A stretch of DNA of 64,000 bases, from assembly GCA_026413225.1 (NCBI GenBank), contig CM048553.1, forward strand, positions 43,812,001 to 43,876,000, written 5' to 3'. Shown one piece after another: positions 22,231-37,200 of the stretch (position 1 is its first letter; each line of letters opens with the position of its first letter). The DNA comes from Otis tarda (Eukaryota > Chordata > Aves > Otidiformes > Otididae). The notes under the pieces were generated by a model. That model saw nothing but the letters and a program-made list of their open reading frames with translations, did not search any database and had not been told where the DNA came from. Position numbers and translations under genes: made by a program.

Positions 22231-25200
22231 GGACCTATGCTTACATGTGCCAGCTCTTCCATTGCTCTGCAGTAGAGATGATCCAGTCTTGGTTCCTCAT
22301 TTCACTTGCACCCGCACCTTGAGTTCAGTGACTTCTCTGGGGTTTTCATCTCCTTTCACTGTATTCGTTCCTTTGTCCAAACTCTTATTCTCAGAATGCT
22401 GCCTCTGCTGTCTGATGGCTCATGTAGGAAATTGAGGCAGTGTCCTTGTCCTGTTGGGGCTACTTCTGAAGTGCCTTTAAAGTGTACCACATCCTCACTG
22501 CATGGGGAGCCCAGCTCTGGGTTCTGCCCTTGTTTTTCATTTATCTATTTGAGAAACGTTTTGTTAAGTGTTTGAATATCATTTGCAAAGTCTCAGGCAG
22601 ATTATTAGCAAATCTTTCTTCTGTCCTCTAGATGTAGCTTCCTTTGTCTTTTTTTTTTCCCCTCCTTCTTTGTTCATTCCTGATTTACTTATTGAGGTCT
22701 CTGAGTAAGTGCCTGACTAATTAACACCTCCTTGACTGTAACTGGTGAAGCATCTTAATAACGTAATTATTTTAAAGTTATTTTTGCAGAGACAGAGCTA
22801 ACAAGTTTTTTATATCAATGTATAAATGCACACTGTGATTTGACATCCTGGAAGTTAGAAATGTCCAAGATATCATAAGTAATAGCTTATTATTGAATGT
22901 AATCAGGTCTAACAGTATTTGCCATTCATTTTTTACTCTATTAGATAAACCACTTTCTTTTCAGTTCAAATGTCTTTATAAAGAATGTAATATTGACCTA
23001 AGCTTTGCAGTACAGGGACAAACCTAGATCAAATCATGTGTATCTTCCCTAAATTGATTTCAGTCCCCCTGAAGTAGAGTGGAGTGATTGCTTAATTACA
23101 GTTTTCAGGTTGTAACCTCGTGGCCTTGTTTTCCTCTCAAACTGCTGTAAATTAGGAATAAGGCCATTCTAAGTCCATGCATTCAACAGTGTGTGCCAAA
23201 AATCTTCTTGTTATGAATCAGTGGTATCGGCAACAGCGTTGAGAGTGTGTTTTCAACTCTTTCTTACATGATTGCAAAACCAAATAGTGAAATATGATAG
23301 TATAAACACTGAACGTTCTTTGACTGTTTCGTAGTGGATTGATGAAGAATGAGTTGTGTAACACAGTGACAAATCAACAGAGTCTGAGGAATTTTGAAGG
23401 AATGCTGATTTGTTATTTAGTGAAACCACTGCAGGGTTATGTTTTGGACTGCCTGCCAAAGAGAGATGCACTTCCAGCAGGGTAGACTTTCTTATCAAAT
23501 GGCCTATTGTTAAAAGTAAAGTGGAAATTAGGGGTTGAAATGTCACTTCTTCGAACTGTGGTTTAAATGCAATTTGTTATTCCTTATTACAGACTACATC
23601 CTTGAGCGTACCTAGTTAAAGGATGTCTACTGAACAGCCTTCCCACTCCATGCCTTTTAAATAAGTTACCTGGGAGGTTTTGTAATTTTGCTGCAGGCCT
23701 TGTTGCCCAGGAGAGCCTCTGTCTCTAACATCCATCCCAAATCCCAGGTGTAGCCCTTCACCACTATGCTTTTCAGAGCGAGCAATTGCGTGGAAGTTAC
23801 CTTTGCTGTACACGCCGCACACCACACACACATCCCAAAGCAGGAAGAAAATTAAATTCCTCATTATCAGATGTCTGCTTCTGCCTCCTAAAAAGCTGTA
23901 TAACTCACAGAGAAAAAAATATGTGCGGAGTCCTCATCCAAGGCTCGGTCCAGGATAACTTGGATGATTTCTTCAGCTAGAAGCTGAGGGTCGCAGGGTT
24001 GACACCGTGCTACTGATCTCCGTGGTGGGACAAGAGCATTGCATATGATTCACACAGCAAACAGTCTGCTTTCAAACAGCCTTTGTACTTTTCCAGTACG
24101 GCAATCTGTAAATCATTATGCACCCCCTCTTTGCCTAATCCACAACAGGATGTGAGTCTGTGTCAGCTCCCAGCTTGATAGCCTTCCTCTTTAGCACGAT
24201 CAATAAAAAACTCCTGCTTGCAGCTTTGGAAATTACTAGTCTATCGCCTGCCTCTAGCCAAGAAGCTGGGTGTCACATTTGCAGATGTCCCACATCTGAC
24301 AGAGTTGAGGCTAGAGGCCTGTTTTCCACTGAGGAGAGACCTGCCATTGTAAAGCTGGTCCAGCCACACTGCTACAACTGCTCCTCACTCACCCTGGGTT
24401 CCAGTGGGCCAGGAGCACGGGCAGTGTTTTGGGAAAAGCATGTATGCACTCCATCACTGACATTTCTTCCTGCTGGCAGGCTGTGTCATTTCTGTGGAAG
24501 GAGAGGATTGCTCTAGGTGTACTTATTTTAAATGGGGATGAAGTGTGTGATGCAATGAGTGTTTCCTGGTGCTTGTCACAGGTCTTACTTCAGTGGCAGG
24601 AGAGGGTGGACATTTGTCTGGAGCAGTCTGAGTGTCTCTGATAGACAGATGTAGCACTGTTTCTTCCTGATTCGTGTCTGTGGAAGTAGCAAAGCTCCCT
24701 CGCTAACTCCCGCTCCAAGTTCAGCAGGCAAAGCCACTCATTGTGACAGCTAAAGCTGCAACAGGCCACATCTTTGCTCAGGAACAGCACAGGAAGAACA
24801 GGAATTTGAAGGGAAACACCTCTGCAGTTGTCCTCAGTTTCATCCTGTCTTCTAAAGATCTAGTTCATGTCTTCAACCTCCACTTGATATCCGATTTTAC
24901 AACATTTCATCCTAAATCTTCACAGGTGTTCAACACCTTGGGCATGTTGATTTTAACAGGAGGTTACTATACAGCCAATTTTAGGCATTTGCTTAGGATA
25001 GGGTGATGGGGAGGAAATGGTCTTGGAAAGGTAGTCTTGGTGCCGAGAGGGAATTTGGACTCTGCTCAGATTCAGACTCACAACAACAAATCTACCTTCA
25101 ATCCAGGCCAATGTTCATGTTACAGGCAGGTGTGACTTTCCTGGAGTAGCTCCCAGATCCTCCATACTATTTTTGCTCTTTCCTTTGTTTGGCCTCCACT

Positions 25201-28200
25201 TTCCAAGGTACTAAAGCCAGACCATTTATCCTTGGATGACAAAGTTCAGCTTTGGCTGTAACACTGAGAAACCTTTTGCTAGGACTGTGTAGGTGATGTG
25301 CACATCTTTCAGATTCTGGGCTTTGTAGTTCAGTGGATAGTAACCACAGATGTTTCCACAGGGATAATACCAATAGATTGATGTAGGTAACTGTTATCCA
25401 TTCAATAAAAAAAAAAAATACTGGAGATGTTTTTGCTATAAGCCAGATGCATTCATTGCAAAGATTTTGCAATAGAGCCTGAGGAGTTTCATGTGCCATA
25501 ATCTAAGAGAACTTCCTCACATGCGGGCTAGATGTTCAACAATGTTCATTTGTCGTTCTTCCTGGAGCTTACATGCCGTTCAGATCTGTCTTGCAGTTAA
25601 AAATCAGTGGTACAGCTCATGGCTTTGAGAGTGTGGGCTATGGCCATTAGCCATGATCTGTTTGTGACATAACTGCTTGTCTGCCCAGTGTGCAATCTAT
25701 GTGAATCCTCTGTTAGCCTCTTCTCATCATTTTGTTCAACAGATGAGTAAAGAAGTAGGAGCATGCCAATGATTGCTATTGTGTCAAGTGAAGTGTCAGA
25801 CTGTGCCTTGCTCTTTCCTTTCATCTTCTTGGCCAAGCTGGGACAATATGTAACCGGGTGTTATGCCGTATTTATTCTTCTTCGCAGAGAAGAAAAGACT
25901 ATGTTAACTCTTTTGTGCTGGTTAAATTCTTGTGGATAAGTAGAAGTGATGGAACTCTTTGAAGTTAATAATTCCAATATCCAGTATAAGTCGTAGGCCT
26001 GTCACAGGCGTTGCTTTTGTATGTTACATGTTCTGAAGGACAATAATTTTGCTCAAATGTGGTGGTTTCCCTCTGAGAAGCATTTTCTCTGTTTCAAAGA
26101 ATGCTATCTATCATTATGACATGCTCCAAAGTGGGAGCCTGAGCCAAGCAACAGCAGAATCATCAGAAGGTTAGAGTGTGTGGCAGACAAAAGTCTCAAA
26201 AGAGTCTTCTGACAGGCACCCATTTTTACCCTAAATATCATCAGTTAATGAGTTGCTGTGACGTCAGTGCACACTACTGTGAAATTGTTCAGCTTTGCTG
26301 TGAGTGAGTCCATTTTGCCAACCTCCACTTAGGAACTTACAGTGAATGTCATGAGCTGCAGTGAGCTGTTCAGGCCTTCTGCGGTCATCTGCTTAGACCT
26401 TGAAGCAGCTGACCCATAGACATACCCAAATAGCAAGATTATAGCACATAGGCCTGATCAGAAGTGAAAAGATGAATCATCATCTCTAAGATATAGGACA
26501 GTTGCCAGTAAGTTTTAAAATTTTCTCTGCAGAGTTAAGGGACTTGGAATGCAACTTCCTAAAAGTGATGAATCAGTTCTGATCATTGGTACAAGGCTCT
26601 AATTTTCCTGAAGGTTTTCAAAGGCTTCTGAAATGTTTCTGAAATATTCCAATAATTGGTGTTGTACAATATTAAAAATCCTGCCAAGCTGTCTAATTAA
26701 ATACAGCCATAGTTGCTTCTCAAAACTAAAATGAACTACTTGGTTTGACATATTGTGAGCCCCCTTACACAGGTGGATAATTCAAGCTCCACAAGGAGTT
26801 TTGGTCACCTAGTTTCTCAGTTCAGTGGATCTGAAATTGAATAATTTCCTCTTAATGGGTGACTTGACTAAGTGGTTTGAAAGTAATTAGCAAACCCAGT
26901 GGATCTGATATTGAAGTGTATGATCAGCATCTTATCAGGAACTACTTATTTCCTGTGGGAAACTGCGGTCAACTTCTCAACAAATTCAGAAAGCAACTTG
27001 TTGCTCCTTCATCTACGGAAGCTAATCAAGGAATGGTTGTACCATCCCAGGCCTGTTTCAACTTGTGATGAAGTGATCCCAGCTGATTTTAAGGGCATTT
27101 TCAGAAAGTCTATTCTTTATTAGCATTAGATATTTTATTTGGTCACTTTCAAGAAAGCAGTAATTGACTTCTTACAGGCGCGGACTATTTTTTATCCACT
27201 AATACATTTTAATCTTGGTGCACAGCTATTAATGGGATACGCTTCCACTCCAGAGCAATTCAGATTGATTTTGTTTCTACTTCAGAAATATATTACAGTA
27301 GACCCACAGTATATAAAAGCGCTCAGTGTGTTGAGATGAACTAGCCTCACGGTATATGCAGCTCCTAATGGGAACTCAGTACATTTAGGGAAGAAGTGGT
27401 GATCGATTGCCTGGTGCTCAGGCTAATTGATATGGCACTGGGTTAGTCAGAAGCTCTCAGCTCCATCAAAATCACACACGACATTGCTCCAGTGCCTCTT
27501 AATATTGACTGGGTAGTTCATATGATAAAAGCAGCATGTTTTGGAGGAGACTTCCAGAGTTGAGTGACTCTTCCTTCAGCATCAGTTACATTCTTTCCAG
27601 AAAGGCTTCCTGCCTGGAGTAGCATTACTCCTCCGCTGGAAATTTTTTAAAAGGATGTTCTCAGGTCTGTTTATTTTTTATGGGCTTGGATGCGGTCACT
27701 GAGATCCTGTGAGATCAGAAGAATGGAATGAAAGTGGCCACAGATGACACTTGAGCTATTTCCACAGCTGGATGCACACCAGCCAGAGTAGGCGGTCCTC
27801 TGCAGATGAATTAGTTCGTTGAAGTACATGATACAAAACATCTGGTACAATGAGAACAAACAAAAACAATGTGCCTTTGAAGACTGCGATTTGTTGGGAG
27901 CTGCTTGCAAGGGTGCTGAATGAGGCTGTTGTCAGCAAGGAAACGTTTTCAGGCATGCCCTTGTGTGAACTAAAACAAAACAACACAGTAAAAATATCTC
28001 AATTCAATCAAGCAAAAGACCTGCTTTTCCTGAATTTTGTTACTCTGATTCCTGATACAGCAAGGGGAGGGAGAGAGCCCTTCTGTACCAAATGTTTTTT
28101 ATACCCTAAACCACTTTTAATACAATGGTATAATTCCAGCTGAGTGGCTGTAAAAACTTAGAAGCTACACTGGTACAATAACTGTTATTCTGTCAGTCGT

Positions 28201-30441
28201 TCCCCGCACTGCTTTATTACCAGCTGTCTTGAAGTGCAATAGATGTTTTTCATTGTCACTGCCACCTGATGACAAATAAAACCTTCAAAATGGTTTTACT
28301 CTGAGGAGTAGCTCACAGCTCCTAGCCAGAAGCAGACCTTTCACGTCACCTTCGTGAGCAGAAATGATCCAAACGTTCCCACCCCATTTTACTCTTACGA
28401 GGCAGTTACTTTTGGCTGCCTTTGATTTTTTTTCTCACAGTTGAGCTGACGAGGAAGTAGTAATCCTAGATAGTTCTGGAGTAAACAAGCACACTGTGTG
28501 TATAAAGGCTGAAGACAGATCAATCAAAGCCAGGTGTTTATTGGTTATTACAGGGCAGTATTGTTCTTGTAGACAGTTCAAAGTAAATGCAAGACTCCTC
28601 AGACAGTATTTTAACCATGCTAAGGATGAATTAGGTGCAGGTATGTACCAAAGCACTGGCTCCTTTCTTTATTTTTTTTTTTTCCCCTAAAGTGAGCATA
28701 CTAACTAGCTCAGATTTGATAGATAAGAACCATATCCTATATGCATAATAGGAAAAGGCTGCACTACCAAAGCATGGTCCCAAAGAAGGCTGGTGCCTAG
28801 TCTGCATGTGTGCGTAAGGTAGACCATAGTAGTAAAATAAATAATTAGAAGTTAATCCTTTAGATCAAGTAAGTAGTAGGGATATGTGATTTTGGACCTA
28901 GAGATCCTTTAGTTCTTTCCCTGCTGATGGCCTACTGTGTCTGCACAAGGCAGCTACATTTTTTTTAAAGACTCAGCAAATGAAGCAGGAGCTCCCATAG
29001 GTCTCAAGGTGTCAGTTGGGCCATCGGGAGAGGGCATCTTTCCTGGCTTTGCATCTGTGATCCAGTGGTGGGTGTCAGGAGAGGTGAGAAGCTGCTGAGG
29101 AAGCAAAGTTAAACAAGATTCTTGTTTAGTTCAATTGATTCTAGTTTATACTTTCCTGATGAGCGGGGTGTCTGATTGTGTATGTAGTCATAGTTTATTA
29201 TAGCTGTATAAGACAATTATGTTAATCTTACTTTTATTTCCTAATATTCTTTGATCTCATACACATCAAAGATGTAAAATTTTAGTCTTGTTGGTAATTA
29301 GCTGGAAAGCAAATATGTTGTCTGTCAGTACAGAGGATACAAAGCACAAGAAATTTTCCTGGGGGAGTCTAGATTCTAGTCTAATTTTTTTTCTCCTCAT
29401 CAGATTTTTATTTCCCTTTCATCAGTTGCCTCAGCCATTAAATAAATGTACTGGAAGTAAACTTTGCCATTGTGAAATTCATTCAGCTTTTTAAACCACC
29501 AGTCACTCAGTATGGATCCTCAGTTGAGGAGAGGCAGTTTGTTACATCAAACAAAAATGTACATCAATGTTTCCCAAACTTGCAGCAACCCCTTGCGATC
29601 TGTATTGACAAAGGTTTCACGCTTGCTTGCTGTTAGTTTTAAGCCGACCAAGGCTAATGCTGTGCACAGCTCTGATTTGATTCACCCATTATAGTCCAAA
29701 GACTTTGATTCCTAACTTGTGATTAGCACTCTGGTCAAGAACAGCAAATGAGTATATGCTAAATTATTTGGCTCTGCAGTTGCTCTTCAAAGCTGTCTTT
29801 CTGGAAAGAGAAAGCACACAGGGATTATTTTACAATTTCTACAGTGAATCTCTGCATCAGTAATTTGTGCCTACAGCTGGTGAATTTATACATTGCAATT
29901 TATTCTGGGGATTGACCCCTCCCCCCACTTTTGCTGGTGAATTGCAAAGAGATCATTATCTTCATAAATTTGTTTACTGTCCAAAACTTTCATATGAATA
30001 ATTTATGGCAACATTTCAGCCTAAGGATTGTTCTCAGTGCGCATAACAAGTATTTATTAGATGGTTTCATACTGGAAGTTGTTATTTGACTTGCCGCCTT
30101 CCTGTTCCTGGGTTGGTTGTCCTTATCTTTATTAATTACTTCTGCTTCTAGACAATAAAATAAGATTTTCTTTCTTGGTTAAAGAAGTCTGCAGGCAGCC
30201 GTAGGCTGCCTGGATGGCAAGTACTGCAGAAAACAAAAAGAACAAAATATTTAAAATTGGGTTGTTGAAAAAAAAAAAAGTCACTGAATTACAGTCCGAA
30301 TCTGAAAACAAGAGCAAAATAATCTCTGTTTGGGAATATTAATTATTGACAGTCTGTCTGTGCTATAAAAATCTATTGGATACCTGCATAGTAATGGACA
30401 GTGCATAGTACTGGCTTCTGTCTTTGAGGCTTAAAAAAATG

Positions 30442-30507
30442 TGAAATCCTGGTAGCATTCAAGTCAGTGACAAAATTCAAATTGATTTCAGTGGGGCCAG
30501 GACTTCA
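30442..30507. repeat. Short palindromic ancient repeat
   Basis: The ends tgaaatcctgg (30442-30452) and ccaggacttca (30497-30507) form an inverted repeat with one mismatch over 11 bases. The interior (cattcaagtcagtg... attgatttcagtgggg) is a second, weaker inverted pair. It resembles a common sauropsid palindromic repeat of the type gaaatcctggccc...gggccaggatttc, recalled from memory. Confidence 0.6.
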
Positions 30508-33500
30508 GACCGAATTTTTCAAATTCACTAAGATGTGTATGTTACTGTGATTGTTGGATTGTGGAAGTTTTTTACCATTGATGTTGCAATCAGCTTCTGC
30601 TAAAAATTTGTCCTCATCTAGTTGCGATTTTATGCTCCGAGCTTATGCATTCCTGCATTATTTCTCTGCATGTATAACCAGTTGCAGTGACACAGGGCTG
30701 AAACACCACAAAACAAGGTCTTTCATGATACTGCAATTCCTCGATAGTAGAAATAGTACCAGAAAATGCCACAAGAAATACTACGAGAAAACCATTTCAT
30801 GGTTACGTCCACAAATTGATTTTCTGTGTTCCTGGAAAAGCCACTGCAGAACAAAAATATGGCTGCCAAGAGGTTGGTCTCTACTAGAGTTTATCAGAAC
30901 GTCTGTTGTTACTTATGTTCTGTCTTTTGATGTTAAAGACAAAACAAGGGTTTGTTTGGTTTTGGGAGGAAGGGGGTTCACATGGAATGAAGATTCACAA
31001 GAATGCAGTGCACAGAGTCCAGCCCTTGAGTCCCTATCACTCTGGAATTAATTAGAGCGCTCTTTTTTCTATCTACACAGCTCTCAAGAAAAGATGTGAT
31101 TATTACCCATTTGCCTATCATCTCGTTCCTATTTATCTTCCTTTGGATGTTTCTTGTTTCCTTTTCCTCTGAGGCTACCCTTTGCCTCTGGCTAGGACTG
31201 ACAAGACTATTACATATACAGTACTATGTGAATAATAAAACTTGGCTTTGTGGGCAGAATCAAATAATAGCTCTAAAACTTGTCTTGAAGTGAAAATGTG
31301 CAGAGGGAGAGGGTAGTGACATGGAAAAAGTTGTGAAAATGTTGTTTTGACTCTACTCCAGGAGAGAACTTAGGGAGTGGGGAAAGGGTGAGAAGAAGAA
31401 CAAAGACAAAATATCTGTAATCTTTCTGTTTTCATTTCTGGGTTATTGAACTAATTTTAAGCCATTTTTCCCTTCAAATTTAGATAAATTCTGAAATGAC
31501 ATGTCATTTTGAAATATGGTGGAAACATTGCATTTTGACAGCTCCACTTTTTTTTCATTCTTTTGGTCACAATTATATGCCAAGTGTGACCTGAATTCAC
31601 AGGATGTTTTATTCTCCCTCAAAGTGTTTTTTCCAAATAATTTACTGTTCATCTCAGCAATATGTGTATACCGTCCAGCTGGCGTTTTTTTCTCTACTTT
31701 ATACTATGATTTATTCCTCCAAAGCACAGAGACCTTCTTACCTTCATGTAAAAGACATCTCCTTGATTTTGGGTCAAGGACTCACTCTGGTACGTTCACC
31801 AGAGTAGTGGGCCACCAGCTTATTTTTCTCTGATCGCAGAGCAAGGTGCTTAACATTGCCTGAGAAGTTTTCATAGCAGTATTTGGTAGTAAGGAGTTCC
31901 TAGTCAGCTGTCTTGTAGCCTGAAGAGTGGATAAGTGTAAGAGTACGGCTTAGAAAGAGACCTTGACAATTCTTGGCTCATCCTTAGGACATCTGAAATT
32001 ATTGTTAACCACAATGGTAGTTTGATTTGTAGATGTCAGAGAAAATAAAACAGATATAAAGGGTTTTTTTCAGAGAAAACTGAGCACCTCTACAATATTC
32101 AGATAGCTGAAAGATATTCAAGATAGCAGCCCAGAGAAACATTTTTTTTTACTTCAACCTAAAATTCTGCAAATCAGACTGTGTATGGAGGACACAAATC
32201 CATAAAGTAAAGAACATCTTTGTTATATGTCAGGATCTGGCTGCTGTGCATTCACGTGGGCTTGTACACAGTTGACTGGTAGGAAATGGTAGTGCACCAA
32301 AAAGCTATAATAGATCAAAACTTTTTATAGAGATTACTGCAACATGTATGGATTAATGTGAACTACAGAGATGTACGTCATTTATTCCAACAGGTCCTTT
32401 CATATTATAAAACTGAAGCAGCAAACTTGGACTTCATTTGCCCACGTTGCTTTGGCTACTTTGGTTTATGCCTGCATTCAAGCAGGCAGACTGATTCTGA
32501 GAAATGCAGAACTCTCTGCATTCATCTACTTCTGCAAAAATTGACTGTTGTTTTGGGGTAGGTTGGAATGGATTATAACTGATGCAAACAGCAAGAGGTT
32601 ACCAGCTATCAGTGTAGAGAGAGGTAATAATAAAGTATTTGGTCATTCCAGGCATTACTGTAACTGGGGAACTGAAAAAGTACTTTGTCATCTGCTTTCT
32701 GCCTTCGTTTAACCAGTATCACCAGAATTAACTCTGAAACTTGTAGTGTGATGGGATGGATGTAGTCCATTCACTAATGTGGAAAATGGACTCTTTTGGG
32801 ATCAGTCTTCAGTGGTTAACAACTTCGTGACAAAATCGAGTGCCTTGCAAAGACGTGGTAGCAATAGGCTGATGATGAACACCCTCCATACACCAAGCAG
32901 TGTGCAGGGCAGTGACCGTGCAAGCCTCTCCCCTTTGTGCCATCGGTGCTCTTCATCTTGGTGCTGACCTCCAGGGATGCAGCTGTGGGGATGCATCCCC
33001 CCACATTTTGCAATCCTTGGGAAGGCTGTTGAACATCACCAGTTGTGGTAATGTATTTTTGTGATGGAGAGTTTCTCTGTGGGTAGCTGATGATGCCTGG
33101 ACATAACTGAACAGCTGTAGCTCGATAATGACTTTCAATCCCAGCAATGACCGAACCGAGTGACCCAGCATTGAGACTCCCTATTCTATTACCAGTCCTC
33201 TGAGCCACTCTGTTCCTCCCCAACATATTTAACATGTTACAGCTGTGCTCACTGCTATACAATAGTTAAGAGGGCTGCCAGCATTTCCAGAATGAACTCA
33301 TATTTTAAGGATAATAACTCAGCTGTAAAAATGTGCTCCAGGCTGAAACTTTATAAGGAAGATTTCAGCCCAAGAGTGACTTTATCTGGACAAAAAAAAA
33401 AAGGGAAAATATATCAATTTAGTCATTCTTAATCAGTACAGATATATTAAAAAGAAAATAAGTAATCCTTGCTGGATCAGTTATTTACTTTTTATTCTTT

Positions 33501-34055
33501 TTAGCTTAATAATAGCCAAAATCTACACCTTTTTTAACTTTTGACATCTACTTTTTAGACTGGCTGGACTAGCTGCACAATGAAGTTTTACTCACAATAG
33601 TCAGTTTTCTAGTACTTCTCAATATTTTCATCTTCTTTTAAAAGACGATAAAATGTGGAGCAAAGTAGACTTAAGCTAGCTATTTTATATTATTTACTTC
33701 AAACCTGAGGTAAGATGTTTCCTTTTCTTGATTAGTTTGGACTAGGGTGTATGATTGAAACCACCTGTTCTCTTCGGGCCTGCAATGGTGATGACCCAGG
33801 CTATACCCCAATCTGAACACTCATGGATTTGGGAAAGTTCAGGTGTAGATCCCAGACCCATCCCAGAACCCTGATAACAGTTTGTAAAACACTTGGAGGT
33901 CTGTGGTAGAAATGTCAAACATTATTGTAATACATAGGATGGTTTCTCTAGAAGTACCTTAAAGCAAATGAGAGCTCAAAATATCACATTTTTAGTTACA
34001 AAATGTATTCACCCTCTGTAGACTCCTATATTCTGACTATTGACACAAAACTGAG

Positions 34056-34095
34056 GGCTTGAGTTTGATTTTGTTTACACCAGTTGTACCTCACC
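34056..34095. repeat. Possible remnant of palindromic ancient repeat
   Basis: The stretch ggcttgagtttgattttg followed by tttacaccagttgtacc resembles one arm of the same family as 4533-4646 (ggcctgattttnnntttacaccagtgtaa, from memory). A single arm only. Confidence 0.3.
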
Positions 34096-36704
34096 GGTCT
34101 ATATGTGTTTGTTTTTGATTACCTGCTCTGTGTGCTTGCTGCCATAACTTTACTGGCTTCTTTTGGTCTTGTGCATCAGGAACAGGATTTTTAGGTAAGG
34201 GTATTTTTGCAGCCACAGTTTCTCCAGATGGTGCCTATATTATCACTTGTTCAAAACAATGGAAAACTGCATGAGTGTTACTGAGGGCATCGTCCAAGGA
34301 TGGTGGAGTTGTCCAGGTGCAGCAAAAGCCACATGTTGGTGGCAGTTGGCTTGTACAAGGTCAAGTTGAAGCAGTAATTGGTCTGGTTAGAGTCAGAAAA
34401 ACCGTAGTTAAAATTTTTAAAGGCACAAGTGAGGCACAGGCACACGTTACTTTTAGTGATGGAGGGTAAGGTAAGAAGGCACTATTGAGCGTTTGTGCCT
34501 CAGTCTTCATTTTGAGGTCTATCACCAAGCTGCCACTGCCAGGTAGCCAGCTTTAACCAGTCAAAGGACAAACCCTGATACAGAACGAAGTGGATTTCAC
34601 CCATAGCTTCCTCTGAGGGGCTGAGGGTCCAGAAAATGAAATGCCTGGGGCAGGGCATTTTGAATCTGAAAATTTGTAGTTTTAAATGAGAGGAAAGGCA
34701 GGGCTGGAATAGTTTTCTTTCTGTTACTGTGTGAGAAAGGGCTTTGTTTAACATAACAGATTACAAATCTAACAGAACATGACAGAGAGACAGATTTCTG
34801 TATTTATCCTCTCTAATAAGGATACATTTCTAGATTTCAAGATCAGAATGAACCACTGGGATCTAGAACTGAACTGGTACATAACATGAAGCATGGCTTA
34901 GTACAGAATTTCCCCTGTCTATCAACTTCAAGTGTAAAATCTATTACTGAACTGAAGCATATCTTGAGAAACACATCCTTACCCATTCAAGGTTTCATTC
35001 CCAGCATCTTCTGCTATCCGTCTTTCCTAATAGGTAGGATAGCAAAGATTCCTGAGAAGCTTACTACCCCTCATCAGCCTTCCAGAACTTAAGATTATTT
35101 AAATTCAGAAAGTGGGATGGGGAGGGGAAAGACATACTTTTCTTACCCCCCATACCTTTAACCTTCCTTTGAGCAGCAGCTGCACGAAAGGGAGTTTAAA
35201 CATAGGCAGTGTGGTCTCACGGAGGATGGACATTGGGTTTGTGTCTGAATTTGAGAGCGATGCAGCAATATCAGCCTCTGCATTTCAAGGTGACGGTCTC
35301 CCTGCCCATTGCAGCTGGATACCTGGGTTACGTGGCAACCCCTGCATCAGCGTGGCTCTGAGAGTGCATCTTAGATTTGGACCTGGCCTGGGAGTTAGCT
35401 CTGAACTGCTCAAGCTGCCTTTGGCTTGACATTGCAAGGGCCACTATGCAGTCTATGAGCAACTGTGTGAAGCATTCTCAGCTGTACTGACCATCACTAG
35501 TAAATTCTGGCTTGCAAGAGTCTATCTTATCTTGGAGTTGCAAGGAGACATTCTAATATCAATCCATCCCTTGACCTTTCTTCCTGTTGTCCTCTCAAGG
35601 ATTAGGGATCTCACAGAGAAGCACTCTACTATCTGCCACCTTGGCACCTCAGTGTGTCTCCTTAGTGCTTCATTCAGTGATACCACCTCACTTTTCTGAA
35701 AGCTGAAGATATTTCAGATATTTCCATCTAAGACTGGTTATGGTTATGTCCTTGTGGTGTTGTGGAGTTAGCACCATGCACAGCCATACCATTTTCCTCT
35801 GGATGCAGTTGTGTAGGATGTAGTTTTGCCATCTTGCCTCTGGTGGATACATAGGGTTACATTACCCACCTGCTTTTCGCTGTTTGTTTTTTTTTTCCTT
35901 GTGTTGGTAGCCAGTTCCTCACCGTTTCTGATGTCTCCCAGTGTCAGTGTTTGTCCTTCTAAAGAGTGAGTCTTTTCTTCCAGCACAGCCACTAGATTGC
36001 AGCTCACGCAGCGTGAGTCTCTCCTGGTTTCGGGCAGGAAATGAAACAAAGCACATCTGTTACAGATCACAGCTGCTCTCCTGTCACTGGCCATTGTAAT
36101 GTTGAAGCTAGGAATGCACGTAGAAGAAATGTCACAGACATTTCCTCCCCAAACCCAGTTAGCTGCTCTCTGTGCCTGGTAAATGACCTACGCACTAAAT
36201 CTCGCCAGCAAAGCAGAGATCAACAGCACAGTGTCTCAGACATTTGGTCTGATCAAATGTCTGTTGCCATGACTTCATGGAGACACACAGACAGACAAGG
36301 CTGTCTCACCTTTCCCCAAAGGCTTGAGACCCAAGGAGAGCCAAGGTGCTACCATATTAGACACGCCATACATGCTGTCATGCCACCAGCCTGCTCTGCT
36401 CCTCTTCATCCAAGCACAAGCTTTCCGTTAGGCATTTTTCTTGTATTTTGAGCATATTTCTCTGAGTAAAATAAAACAAGTGTTCTCAGCCAGTAGCAGA
36501 AGCTCTTACTCAAAGTTTAGTAGATGTTGCACATAAATAAGAAATTTAAAAACCTGTCACTGTTGCGTTTAGTTACTTTTGTCATAATAAATCCTGGATG
36601 AGAGTTTCAAACATCAAAAAATTTATCCATATGTAAAAATTGTGTGGCCTGAGTGGGTGTAATAGAAAAGGCAATGTCATTTGTCTTCCCATGTGCAACT
36701 ATAA

Positions 36705-36735
36705 GTGTATATATACGTGTGTGTGTGTATATATA
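36705..36735. repeat. TA/TG microsatellite
   Basis: Mixed run gtgtatatatacgtgtgtgtgtgtatatata, an interrupted TA/TG dinucleotide repeat of about 31 bases. Confidence 0.95.
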
Positions 36736-37200
36736 AAAGATAAGAATATTGAGGATGCAAATATGGCATCCTTTTTGAAACTTTCATTTGAACCTAGTAA
36801 GGCAGGGAAGTGAAAATTTAGGCTAAACAGTGGTGCTGACTCATACTTTAATTGTGCTGTTTAATAATTTCCATTTTGCACCTTGTTAGAACTAGTATGT
36901 GCCGTTAAGTCAATTTTCACGTGCAGTTATAGGCATGAAGGGAAGGAATGCAACAGAACTGTTTGGAAACGAAATATTGTTTGGATTTCACTTTAATAGA
37001 TGAAACTCTATTTTAATCCTAAGAAAAACTAGTCCACAGGAAAAAGACTCGTAATTCACATTTATTAGGATGGCATGCCAGCCACTAAGAGACAGTGGAT
37101 GAAGGAATTAGTCCACATCAGAAAAATTTGTATAAAGACATAAACAGAAGCGAATTGCCAAGTACAACACTAGTATGTGTCACAGACTAATTAGATATAG

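Noticed and set aside
30551..31051. Plus-strand open frame of 166 codons
   Set aside because: No recognisable domain, ordinary intron composition and no promoter or splice evidence.
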